Assembly (NCBI GenBank): GCA_965368115.1
Contig: CBDULQ010000166.1
Coordinates: forward strand, 1-8,488
Direction of reading: 5' to 3'
Source: CBDULQ01 sp965368115
GTDB taxonomy: Bacteria; Pseudomonadota; Gammaproteobacteria; SZUA-229
DNA: 8,488 nt
A program made the translations under genes and the position numbers. Of this stretch, positions 1-5,865 are shown piece by piece (positions within the stretch are counted from its first letter, which is position 1; every line of letters starts with the position of its first letter). The notes beneath the pieces are model-generated. The model worked only from the letters and a program-made list of their open reading frames with translations. It was not told where the DNA came from and made no database searches.

Positions 1-300
1 GACCAGCAGGCACTCCAGCACTTCCGGCAGTTCCGCGACCCGGGCTTCGAAATTGGCGAAGCGTTCCGGCGTGTGGCGATCCATGGCGATGTGGATCAGC
101 GCCATCAGCGACAGGCCCAGTTGTTTGGCATCCAGCAAGGCTCGATAGCCAAGGATGAGACCGGCCTCTTCCAGCGCACGCACCCGGCGCAGGCAGGGCG
201 ACGGCGACAGGCCGATCTGTTCAGCCAGTTCCTGGTTGCTGATGCGACCGTCCTGTTGCAGGACTTCGAGAATGCGGCGATCGTAGCGGTCAAGTTGCAT
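1..300 (-). CDS. Lrp/AsnC-family transcriptional regulator (C-terminus outside window)
   Basis: Translating the minus strand from the ATG at 300-298 gives 100 residues that run off the window edge, so the 3' part is missing. The protein starts MQLDRYDRRILEVLQQDGR. A winged helix-turn-helix covers about residues 3-50, with the typical Lrp motif NQELAEQIGLSPSPCLRRV. The beginning of the ligand-sensing RAM (AsnC_trans_reg) domain is visible from about residue 60. Lrp-family proteins bind DNA as dimers or octamers and usually sense amino acids, often leucine. It is transcribed away from leuA across a 272-bp gap. Family knowledge suggests it may regulate itself and possibly leuA, but which genes it controls is inference. 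The ribosome binding site is weak: only a GAG stands about 10 bases upstream. It could equally be a specialised AsnC-type regulator for another amino acid. Confidence 0.93.
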   Translation of the reverse strand, partial: MQLDRYDRRILEVLQQDGRISNQELAEQIGLSPSPCLRRVRALEEAGLILGYRALLDAKQLGLSLMALIHIAMDRHTPERFANFEARVAELPEVLECLLV

Positions 301-329
301 GGTATAGCTCGGTTTATTTAACTTATGAC

Positions 330-372
330 AGTATATATCTCATATTGAATTAATATAGCAATTATATTGCTC
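330..372 (-). promoter_or_regulatory. Candidate Lrp-type operator and -10 box of the regulator gene
   Basis: The spacer changes from GC-rich to strongly AT-rich at 310-375. It contains a perfect dyad, AGCAAT-TAT-ATTGCT (357-371), similar to the degenerate E. coli Lrp consensus, which has AG and CT arms around an AT core. On the minus strand TATACT (330-335) would serve as a -10 box, with the start near 323. No good -35 box is present. The dyad sits where the -35 would be, which would suit autoregulation. This assignment is inference from spacing and pattern. Confidence 0.4.
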
Positions 373-468
373 AATAAAGCCAAATCACCGGCAAATTCGC
401 AATTTTTTGTCCCGGATTTTGCATTAATCTTTCAACTGTCCGCCAAAAGCGGCACCCCAACCCGCGCA

Positions 469-538
469 CCGGCCTCAAAAGGGCCGGCCAGCGGGTTAAA
501 CCACACCCCGCCACCGCCCACACCCGGGCACTGGCCGG
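469..538 (+). promoter_or_regulatory. GC-rich leader of leuA with two competing stem-loops
   Basis: CCGGCC (469-474) can pair with GGCCGG (482-487), giving a 6-bp all-GC stem with a 7-base loop. Alternatively CCGGCCAG (484-491) pairs perfectly with CTGGCCGG (531-538), and the helix can extend through CGGGT (492-496) with ACCCG (522-526). Both structures use bases 484-487, so they exclude each other. Neither is followed by a T-run, and no short reading frame rich in Leu codons precedes them. Classical leader-peptide attenuation is therefore not supported. No convincing leuA promoter was found in this spacer. Confidence 0.35.
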
Positions 539-572
539 GGACCGAATTGCATTAAAATCTGGAGCCTGAACC

Positions 573-2237
573 GTGAGCCACTTTGATCATCGCAAATACC
601 GCCCCGCCCCCAGCGTGCCCATGACCAGCCGCCAGTGGCCGAACCAGATCATCAACCAGGCGCCCATCTGGGCCAGCGTCGATCTGCGCGACGGCAACCA
701 GGCGCTGCTGGAACCGATGAACGTGGCGCAGAAGCGCGACATGTGGGCGCTGCTGGTGAACATGGGTTTCAAGCAGATCGAGGTGGGGTTCCCCTCCGCC
801 AGCCAGCATGATTTCGATTTCCTGCGCTGGCTCATCGAAGACAAGCAGATCCCCGAAGATGTCACCGTGCAGGTACTGGTGCAGGCACGTCAGCACCTGA
901 TCGAACGCACCTTCGAAGCCTTGAAAGGCGCACATCGCGCCATCGTCCACGTCTACAACTCCACCTCGCCGGTGCAGCGCGAGCGGGTGTTCAATATGGA
1001 CCGAAACGGTATTAAGGATATCGCCGTGCAGGGTGCGCGCATGGTGCAGGCCGAAGCGAAAAAATACCCGGGCACCGAGTGGATGTTCCAGTATTCGCCG
1101 GAATCCTTTTCCAATACCGAGATGGATTTTGCCGTCGAGGTCTGCGATGCCGTGATCGACGTCTGGCAGCCGACGCCGCAACAGCCCTGCATCATCAATC
1201 TGCCCGCCACGGTGGAAAGCGCCACGCCGAACGTATTCGCCGACCAGGTGGAATGGTTCTGCAATCACGTGTCGCGTCGCGACAGCATCATCATTTCATT
1301 GCACACCCATAACGATCGCGGCACCGGTGTCGCCGCCGCGGAGCTGGGTCTGCTAGCCGGCGCCGATCGCATCGAAGGCACCCTGATGGGTAACGGCGAG
1401 CGCACCGGCAACATGGATATCGTCACCATGGCGATGAACCTGTATAGCCAGGGCATCGACCCGGAACTGGATATTTCGAACCCGGACGCCATGATCGAAA
1501 CCTACACCCGCTGCACCGGCCTGCCGGTCCACCCGCGCCATCCCTGGGTCGGCGAACTGGTGTACACCGCGTTTTCCGGTTCGCACCAGGACGCCATCCG
1601 CAAATGCCTGCAGAAACAGCAGCCGGACGAAGCCTGGCAAGTGGCTTATCTGCCCATCGATCCCGCCGACCTGGGCCGCGATTACCAGGCGGTGATCCGC
1701 GTCAATAGCCAGTCCGGCAAGGGTGGCGTAGCCTTCGTACTGGAGCGGGATTACGGTTTGACCCTGCCGCGCTGGATGCAGATGGAACTGGCGCAGTATG
1801 TTCAACAGGAAAGCGAACAACGCAGCGGCGAAGTGGACGCTGAGACCATTCATCGCATTTTTGTCGAACACTTCATCGCTCGCGTCGACAGCCCGCGCCT
1901 GAACGGTTATCGACTCGATCGCAGCGCCGGTGTGGACAGGGTGGAAGCACGCATCGTCGAAGGCAATGTAGAGCAGGTCATTCGCGGTGAAGGCGAAGGC
2001 GCATTGTCCGCCTTCATTCACGCCTGGCAGCAACACAGCGGACAGCACATCGTGGTGGTGGATTACAGTGAACACGCCATCGGCACCGGCACCGATGCGG
2101 AAGCCGCGGCCTATGTGCAACTGAACATCGACGGTAAACGCTTCAGCGGCGCTGCGCTGGACCACGATACCGTGAACGCCTCGCTGATGGCCGTGATGTC
2201 GGCATTGAACCGGGCGGCCCTCAAAGCGGCCGCCTGA
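573..2237 (+). CDS. leuA: 2-isopropylmalate synthase, long (type 2) form
   Basis: This 554-residue enzyme condenses acetyl-CoA with 2-oxoisovalerate to give 2-isopropylmalate, the first committed step of leucine biosynthesis in the cytoplasm. The N-terminal TIM barrel holds the HMGL-like signature DLRDGNQAL (residues 37-45, catalytic R39 and metal ligand D40). It also holds the metal-binding SLHTHND (H244, H246) and GNGERTGN (273-280). TAFSGSHQD (332-340) lies in the linker region. The C-terminal leucine-sensing LeuA dimer domain covers about 425-550, with GEGEGALSAF (472-481) and a DYSEHAIGTGTDAEAAAYV stretch. Length and N-terminus (YRPAPSVPM...RQWP) match the Pseudomonas/actinobacterial subfamily rather than the E. 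coli type. The start is GTG, preceded by GGAG (561-564) 8 bases away; the next in-frame ATG (621) would cut conserved sequence. It appears monocistronic, and feedback inhibition by leucine is expected from the family. Confidence 0.97.
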   Translation: MSHFDHRKYRPAPSVPMTSRQWPNQIINQAPIWASVDLRDGNQALLEPMNVAQKRDMWALLVNMGFKQIEVGFPSASQHDFDFLRWLIEDKQIPEDVTVQVLVQARQHLIERTFEALKGAHRAIVHVYNSTSPVQRERVFNMDRNGIKDIAVQGARMVQAEAKKYPGTEWMFQYSPESFSNTEMDFAVEVCDAVIDVWQPTPQQPCIINLPATVESATPNVFADQVEWFCNHVSRRDSIIISLHTHNDRGTGVAAAELGLLAGADRIEGTLMGNGERTGNMDIVTMAMNLYSQGIDPELDISNPDAMIETYTRCTGLPVHPRHPWVGELVYTAFSGSHQDAIRKCLQKQQPDEAWQVAYLPIDPADLGRDYQAVIRVNSQSGKGGVAFVLERDYGLTLPRWMQMELAQYVQQESEQRSGEVDAETIHRIFVEHFIARVDSPRLNGYRLDRSAGVDRVEARIVEGNVEQVIRGEGEGALSAFIHAWQQHSGQHIVVVDYSEHAIGTGTDAEAAAYVQLNIDGKRFSGAALDHDTVNASLMAVMSALNRAALKAAA

Positions 2238-2270
2238 TCGGGCCTGGCGAGGGATACGTTCGAAACGCCA

Positions 2271-2294
2271 TCCGGGTTCCCTGCCGAGCCCGGA
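2271..2294 (+). terminator. Stem-loop after leuA, possible terminator
   Basis: TCCGGGTTC (2271-2279) pairs with GAGCCCGGA (2286-2294) through one G-U pair, making a 9-bp stem with a 6-base loop, 34 bases past the leuA stop. There is no T-run directly after it, so it may be an RNA-end-stabilising hairpin or a weak terminator rather than a canonical one. Confidence 0.4.
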
Positions 2295-2349
2295 GAATGA
2301 TCCCCGTTTGATCAATCACAAACCGCTGGGACATGGCTGCATTAAGTTT

Positions 2350-2378
2350 TTGACAGCGCCGTCAATTTCGTCGATTAT
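2350..2378 (+). promoter_or_regulatory. Sigma70-type promoter for the DUF3562-like gene
   Basis: A perfect TTGACA (2350-2355) is followed by a 17-bp spacer and GATTAT (2373-2378), a 4/6 match to the -10 consensus. Transcription would start near 2385, leaving a leader of about 160 nt before the gene at 2548. Confidence 0.55.
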
Positions 2379-2380
2379 GC

Positions 2381-2410
2381 TTTCAGGCTATTTCAGGTTG
2401 AATGATTCAA
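2381..2410 (+). repeat. Tandem TTTCAGG repeats and TTGAA dyad at the transcription start
   Basis: TTTCAGG occurs at 2381-2387 and again at 2391-2397, exactly 10 bp apart, about one helical turn. It is followed directly by the dyad TTGAA-TGA-TTCAA (2398-2410). The cluster covers about -4 to +26 relative to the predicted start, a classic position for a repressor site. The remainder of the 2295-2547 spacer shows nothing else convincing. Confidence 0.35.
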
Positions 2411-2547
2411 TTCCATAAATTAACTATAAAAACCAATGACTTACAGGATTTTATAGATAACAGCAATCACAACCTCATGCCGGGCAGCTTCTCCACACGG
2501 ACCGTGCGAATTGCTAATTGACGATCTCTGTTTAAGGTGGAACCGCA

Positions 2548-2787
2548 ATGCGCACTTTATACCGCTCCGATCAGGAATATAAACAACATTCCCAGGCCAT
2601 CGAATCCATTGCCAATCAGTATCACTACAGCGACTCCGACATCCGCGTCATTTACGAGAATGTACTGAGTGATCTTGAGAAAACGGCGAAATGCAGGCAG
2701 TTTTTATCGGTGCTGACCATGCGCCATGTTAAAAGCATCCTGCATGAATCCGGGCCGGCCCAGCAAGACGATCCAAAGCCCCAGTAA
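2548..2787 (+). CDS. Small conserved protein resembling DUF3562
   Basis: This is a 79-residue, probably cytoplasmic protein without signal peptide or membrane segment. Residues about 14-66 look predominantly helical. The pattern is AIESIANQYHYSDSDIR, then VIYENVLSDLEKTAKC, then FLSVLTMRHVKSIL. It resembles the DUF3562 family of small proteobacterial proteins: a short helix-turn segment, a tyrosine-containing YE..L..L helix and a terminal R.VK..L helix. That family has no known function, and I assign none. The C-terminal dozen residues are polar and probably disordered. The ATG is well supported by AAGGTGG (2534-2540) with 7-base spacing. The gene has its own promoter and long leader and is flanked by stem-loops, so it is probably a single-gene unit. 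Family recognition is by eye and moderately certain; that the gene is real is more certain. Confidence 0.75.
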   Translation: MRTLYRSDQEYKQHSQAIESIANQYHYSDSDIRVIYENVLSDLEKTAKCRQFLSVLTMRHVKSILHESGPAQQDDPKPQ

Positions 2788-2800
2788 AAAACAATCATCG

Positions 2801-2819
2801 CCGACGGCCTTGCCGTTGG
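2801..2819 (+). terminator. Stem-loop after the DUF3562-like gene
   Basis: CCGACGGC (2801-2808) and GCCGTTGG (2812-2819) form an 8-bp stem with one G-U pair and a 3-base CTT loop, 13 bases past the stop codon. Only a broken T-rich stretch follows (2820-2843), so it is a probable but imperfect terminator. Confidence 0.5.
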
Positions 2820-2872
2820 TCCCGTTCTGCCGTTTGTACTTCACCTCTCCCCCGGCGATCTGACCCGCCAGC

Positions 2873-2900
2873 TTGCTTATCCTTCATATCGGCCTATAAT
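2873..2900 (+). promoter_or_regulatory. Promoter of the lysine-rich micropeptide gene
   Basis: A perfect -10 box TATAAT (2895-2900) is preceded at 16 bp by TTGCTT (2873-2878), a 3/6 match to the -35 consensus. Transcription would start near 2907, giving a leader of about 47 nt. The poor -35 with a perfect -10 is typical of a regulated promoter. Confidence 0.65.
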
Positions 2901-2906
2901 ACTTCA

Positions 2907-2922
2907 TGACGTCGTGACGTCA
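2907..2922 (+). promoter_or_regulatory. Tandem 8-bp GACGTC boxes, probable operator
   Basis: Two adjoining boxes, TGACGTCG (2907-2914) and TGACGTCA (2915-2922), begin at the predicted transcription start. The second is the centre of a perfect 10-bp palindrome (2914-2923). A degenerate third box, ATACTTCA (2899-2906), overlaps the -10 element. Tandem 8-bp boxes around GACGTC are how the RHH repressor MetJ binds (consensus AGACGTCT). An RHH protein is encoded about 240 bp downstream, but pairing the two is inference. Confidence 0.5.
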
Positions 2923-2953
2923 CTTTTCAAAAAACACACAGAGGAGAAACAAC

Positions 2954-3067
2954 ATGGCTAATAAAAAAGCTAAAAAACTGAAGAAAGAACTCAAAGCAAG
3001 AAAAAGCAAAATCGCCAAACAGCAGAAGAAAGTTAAAAAGCTGAAGAAAGCACTGAAAAAATCCTGA
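2954..3067 (+). CDS. 37-residue lysine-rich heptad micropeptide, function unknown
   Basis: The short frame encodes 37 residues, 18 of them lysine, with one arginine and one glutamate, for a net charge near +18. It has no membrane segment or signal peptide. Positions 6, 13, 20, 27 and 34 are A, L, I, V and L, an unbroken five-turn heptad 'a' series. L9 and L30 fill 'd' positions, so an amphipathic helix or short coiled coil is expected. KKxKKLKKxLK occurs twice (residues 4-14 and 25-35), exactly 21 residues (three heptads) apart, pointing to internal duplication. It is a real gene because it has a complete expression unit: perfect -10 box, GAGGAG (2941-2946) 7 bases before the ATG, and a strong terminator 17 bases after the stop. 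I do not recognise the family. Binding to nucleic acid, ribosome or acidic lipid is plausible from charge alone and is inference. Confidence 0.8.
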   Translation: MANKKAKKLKKELKARKSKIAKQQKKVKKLKKALKKS

Positions 3068-3084
3068 GTCGGTTGTGCGAATTT

Positions 3085-3115
3085 CGGTGGCGTATACTTT
3101 ACGCCACCGGCTTTT
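3085..3115 (+). terminator. Rho-independent terminator of the micropeptide gene
   Basis: CGGTGGCGTA (3085-3094) and TACGCCACCG (3100-3109) form a perfect 10-bp stem with a 5-base loop, followed by GCTTTTA. It begins 17 bases after the micropeptide stop. It separates that gene from the RHH gene, which would need read-through or its own promoter; none is obvious at 3116-3160. Confidence 0.88.
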
Positions 3116-3160
3116 AGCGTCAGTATGCAACCTTTCCCAGTTTAGATTCGGGTTCGCAAC

Positions 3161-3349
3161 ATGAAAGACAAAACCGGTAGCAAAAAAAAATCCGCAGGTA
3201 AATCCGGAGACAAGAAAAACACATCCCTGCGCCTGGACAAACAGACTTTAAAGGCATTGAAGATTCTCGCGATCGAAAACGACACCAGCGTACAGAACCT
3301 GATCGAATCGCTGATCAGGGATTATTTAAAAAAGCACAAATCATCGTAA
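3161..3349 (+). CDS. Ribbon-helix-helix DNA-binding protein with basic N-terminal tail
   Basis: This 62-residue protein has a lysine-rich, probably disordered tail (residues 2-19). A compact RHH (CopG/Arc/ParD-like) fold follows: beta strand TSLRLD (21-26), helix A QTLKALKILAIEND (28-41), and helix B SVQNLIESLIRDYLKK (43-58). Such proteins dimerise through the strand, which enters the DNA major groove. They act as repressors, often on tandem boxes, or as antitoxins. No toxin-like gene follows, so an antitoxin role is not supported. The nearest candidate site is the GACGTC tandem before the micropeptide gene. The ATG is the first reasonable start after the in-frame stop at 3143-3145; the ribosome binding site is poor. 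DNA-binding RHH identity is well supported by the pattern; its target is inference. Confidence 0.85.
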   Translation: MKDKTGSKKKSAGKSGDKKNTSLRLDKQTLKALKILAIENDTSVQNLIESLIRDYLKKHKSS

Positions 3350-3381
3350 ACCTGGAAAAACCGCAAACCGGTCTGCGCATC

Positions 3382-3475
3382 ATCACCTGAATATCAACCC
3401 CGGGGGTTTGGCGCCAGCCGACATTTCAGCCGTCCTGCTGCGGCCATCTTCAACATCATCCCGCTTTCAGGTGAT
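3382..3475 (+). repeat. Spaced 10-bp inverted repeat enclosing GC-rich palindromes
   Basis: The gap between the RHH and kinase genes (3350-3662) contains no supported gene. It does carry ATCACCTGAA (3382-3391) and its perfect reverse complement TTCAGGTGAT (3466-3475), 74 bp apart. Between them lie the near-palindrome AACCCC-G-GGGGTT (3396-3408) and GGCGCC (3410-3415). If transcribed, this could fold as a closed, branched RNA. It may be the 3' untranslated region of the RHH gene, an independent RNA, or chance. Confidence 0.35.
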
Positions 3476-3594
3476 CAGCCTTCATTGTCCTGTGCCACGG
3501 CCGATGCCTCCGATTCTTTCGAGGAGTGGATAAAAACCGCGGAACATATCCCCGACTCCGTGCCGGCCACCGGTCTAATTCCTTACTTTTTCTA

Positions 3595-3623
3595 TTGCGA
3601 TACAGCCCTCAAACAGCTATAAA
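3595..3623 (+). promoter_or_regulatory. Sigma70-type promoter of the sensor kinase gene
   Basis: TTGCGA (3595-3600, 4/6 match), a 17-bp spacer and TATAAA (3618-3623, 5/6 match) lie 39 bp before the kinase ATG. Transcription would start near 3630, leaving a leader of only about 33 nt with no clear Shine-Dalgarno sequence. Confidence 0.55.
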
Positions 3624-3662
3624 AAACACACTGGTGGCTATTCCGGATTACCCATCCATCCC

Positions 3663-5780
3663 ATGCCTGCAGCAGACTACAGACTGGTGTACCTGGGCCG
3701 CATCCTGTTGCTGGCCGGCGCTTACTTCGTGTTCGGCGAAGCCAGCTTCCAGATTTCCGTTTCCCACAATATCGTGACCCTGGTGGTGTTCGCCGCCGAA
3801 GGTTTCGCACTGGCGTTTGCGATTCGTTACGGCTATCGCATGTGGCCGGGTATTTTTCTCGGTCAACTGGTACTGGCGCTGTATAACGATTTACCGCTGC
3901 TCGCAGCATTGATGATCTCGGCCATCAACAGCATGGAAGCGATGATTGCCGTTTACCTGTTTCGTCGATTTCAGTTACAACAGTCACTCACTCGATTGCG
4001 TGATCTGGGCGGACTGATTCTGCTGATCTTCCTGGTTTGCCAGACTTTCAGCGCCAGTCTCGGCGTCGGCACCCTGTGGTTGAACGGGATCTTGCCGGCG
4101 GACCAGCTCAGCACCGCCTGGTTGTCCTGGTGGTTCGGTAACAGCATGGGCCAGTTGCTGATTACACCGTTGCTGTTGTCGGCATTCAATCGTCAGGCCT
4201 TTGCGCATTTACACCCGGTGCATATGGTGTCCGCCGCCAGCTTTGCACTGGTCACCAGCGGTATATTTTTCTCCCAGTACCACCATACCGGTATCGCCCT
4301 CGAATTCGCTTTGTTCACACCGATGCTGGTACTGCTGGCGGCCTGGGGCGGACTGTTCATCGCCACCCTGTGCACGGCGATCATCGCCACCAATACGCTG
4401 TACGCCACCAGTGTTTTACTCGGCCCCTTTGTGGAGAACGGCAATCCCCTGTTACTCGATCTAAACCTGTTTCTTATCGGCACTGCCCTGTCCGCACAGC
4501 TTGTCGCCGTGCTGTTCGAGGAACGTCGACAGGACAAGCTGGCGTTGCAGCGTTATATCGACCGGGAAAAACAACGTAACGCCGGCAAGCAGCTGAAACT
4601 TGAAGAGCAGTTACGCCAGGCGCAGAAAATGGAAGCGGTTGGTCGCCTGGCCGGCGGTGTCGCACACGACTACAACAACATGCTCAGCATCATCATCGGC
4701 TACACGGACCTGGCGCTACACAAGGTCAAAAACCGGGACATTCTCTACAAATACCTGTCGACCATTCTCAGTGCCGCCAATCGTTCCGCCGACATCACGC
4801 GCCAGCTACTGACGTTTGCACGCAAACAGACCATCGCACCAAAAGTCATCGACCTCAACGAACACATCGAAAAAGCCATGAGCATGTTGAGTCGGCTGAT
4901 CGGTGAACACATTCGCATTCGCCTCGATTTGCAGGCTGACCTGTGGCGCCTGAATATCGACCCGGTGCAGGTGGACCAGATTCTGACCAACCTGTGCGTC
5001 AACTCCCGCGATGCCATCAGCGACCAGGGCCATATCAACATCACCACGGAAAACGTCACGCTGACCGATGTGGATTGCGATCAGTTTGCCGACTGTACAC
5101 CGGGCGAATACGTTCTACTCAGTCACCTGGACAGCGGCAGCGGCATGGATCCGAAAACCCTGGAACACGCGTTCGACCCGTTCTACACCACCAAGGATAT
5201 CAACGAAGGCACCGGTCTTGGACTGTCGATGATTTACGGCATCATCACCCAGAACGGCGGCTTTGTGCATGTAGACAGTCATCCGGGACGCGGCACTCGC
5301 TTTGACATTTACCTGCCACGCTTCAGCGGTCAACTCGACACCCCGTCGAGCGATTACGACCAGACGATAATGCACCGCGGCCAGGGTGAAACGATACTGC
5401 TGGTAGAAGATGAACACTCGGTGCTGGAACTGGCGGAGACCGTGTTGCAAAGCCTGGGATACCGGGTACTGGCGACGAACCATCCGTTCGAAGCGGCAGA
5501 GCTGGCGCGGGAACATGAAGAAGACATTCATCTGCTGATTACCGACGTCATCATGCCCGACCTCAACGGACCGGAACTGGCAAAACAGGTCAGGGCCATC
5601 AGCTCGCAGGTCAGGGTGCTGTTTATCTCCGGCTATACCGACGACATGCTGAACACCGATCAGCTCGCGGAAGACGGCGCCGGCTTTTTGCAAAAACCAT
5701 TCGATCAACAACAACTGGCGACTGCGGTCGCTACACAACTGGGCAAGACCGCTCGGTCATCATATGTGCAGATGCGCTGA
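3663..5780 (+). CDS. MASE1 hybrid sensor histidine kinase with C-terminal receiver
   Basis: This 705-residue inner-membrane sensor phosphorelay protein has an N-terminal MASE1-type domain (about 7-285) with many hydrophobic helices and motifs such as AEGFALAFAIRYGYRMWPGI and WWFGNSMGQLLITPLL. A helical linker (287-320) follows. The HisKA dimerisation helix carries GRLAGGVAHDYNN, with phospho-acceptor H335. The ATPase domain has an N-box (N443, N447), DSGSGM (490-495), FDPFYTTK (504-511) and GTGLGLS (516-522). The receiver domain (about 576-690) has acidic E582/D583, phospho-acceptor D628, S656 and K678, all intact. The domain order and NtrB-like kinase core are typical of complex hybrid kinases that hand phosphate to a separate partner. 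No output domain or response regulator is adjacent, so it is an orphan. MASE1 ligands are mostly unknown, and the signal cannot be told. There is no clear ribosome binding site and no alternative in-frame start. Confidence 0.95.
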   Translation: MPAADYRLVYLGRILLLAGAYFVFGEASFQISVSHNIVTLVVFAAEGFALAFAIRYGYRMWPGIFLGQLVLALYNDLPLLAALMISAINSMEAMIAVYLFRRFQLQQSLTRLRDLGGLILLIFLVCQTFSASLGVGTLWLNGILPADQLSTAWLSWWFGNSMGQLLITPLLLSAFNRQAFAHLHPVHMVSAASFALVTSGIFFSQYHHTGIALEFALFTPMLVLLAAWGGLFIATLCTAIIATNTLYATSVLLGPFVENGNPLLLDLNLFLIGTALSAQLVAVLFEERRQDKLALQRYIDREKQRNAGKQLKLEEQLRQAQKMEAVGRLAGGVAHDYNNMLSIIIGYTDLALHKVKNRDILYKYLSTILSAANRSADITRQLLTFARKQTIAPKVIDLNEHIEKAMSMLSRLIGEHIRIRLDLQADLWRLNIDPVQVDQILTNLCVNSRDAISDQGHINITTENVTLTDVDCDQFADCTPGEYVLLSHLDSGSGMDPKTLEHAFDPFYTTKDINEGTGLGLSMIYGIITQNGGFVHVDSHPGRGTRFDIYLPRFSGQLDTPSSDYDQTIMHRGQGETILLVEDEHSVLELAETVLQSLGYRVLATNHPFEAAELAREHEEDIHLLITDVIMPDLNGPELAKQVRAISSQVRVLFISGYTDDMLNTDQLAEDGAGFLQKPFDQQQLATAVATQLGKTARSSYVQMR

Positions 5781-5865
5781 AACCATAACCCTCCTGTATT
5801 AACGGCATATCCCGGCACTCTGAATCATCCCCCGTCGTCGCCGATTGACATCGCTCCCCGACTGA

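Noticed and set aside
367..555. 62-codon plus-strand frame upstream of leuA as a leader peptide
   Set aside because: No run of leucine codons and no ribosome binding site. It is Pro/Thr-rich from GC composition and does not fit an attenuator peptide.
552..1268. 238-codon minus-strand frame opposite the 5' half of leuA
   Set aside because: A His/Gly/Leu-rich translation with no domain pattern, fully overlapping leuA; a shadow.
1353..2315. 320-codon open frame on the minus strand, opposite the 3' half of leuA
   Set aside because: It lies antisense to a clearly recognised enzyme, resembles no known family and has no ribosome binding site. Long antisense frames are expected from GC-rich codon use.
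482..2760. GGCCGGCC at 482-489 and 2753-2760 and TGCATTAA at 420, 548 and 2338 as dispersed repeats
   Set aside because: Eight-base matches of low complexity with no shared flanks; compatible with chance in this composition.
2927..3130. 67-codon Phe-rich minus-strand frame over the micropeptide gene
   Set aside because: The Phe/Leu richness is just the complement of AAA/AAG codons. There are no start signals, whereas the plus strand has a promoter, ribosome binding site and terminator.
3161..3349. RHH protein as the antitoxin of a toxin-antitoxin pair
   Set aside because: No toxin-like frame follows within reach; the next gene is a sensor kinase more than 300 bp away with its own promoter.
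3526..3777. 83-codon plus-strand frame starting GTG at 3526
   Set aside because: The GAGGAG nearby overlaps the start codon instead of preceding it. The frame runs into the kinase gene in another phase and crosses the kinase promoter.
5115..5738. 207-codon minus-strand frame inside the kinase gene
   Set aside because: Antisense to the ATPase and receiver domains, which are intact; no family pattern.
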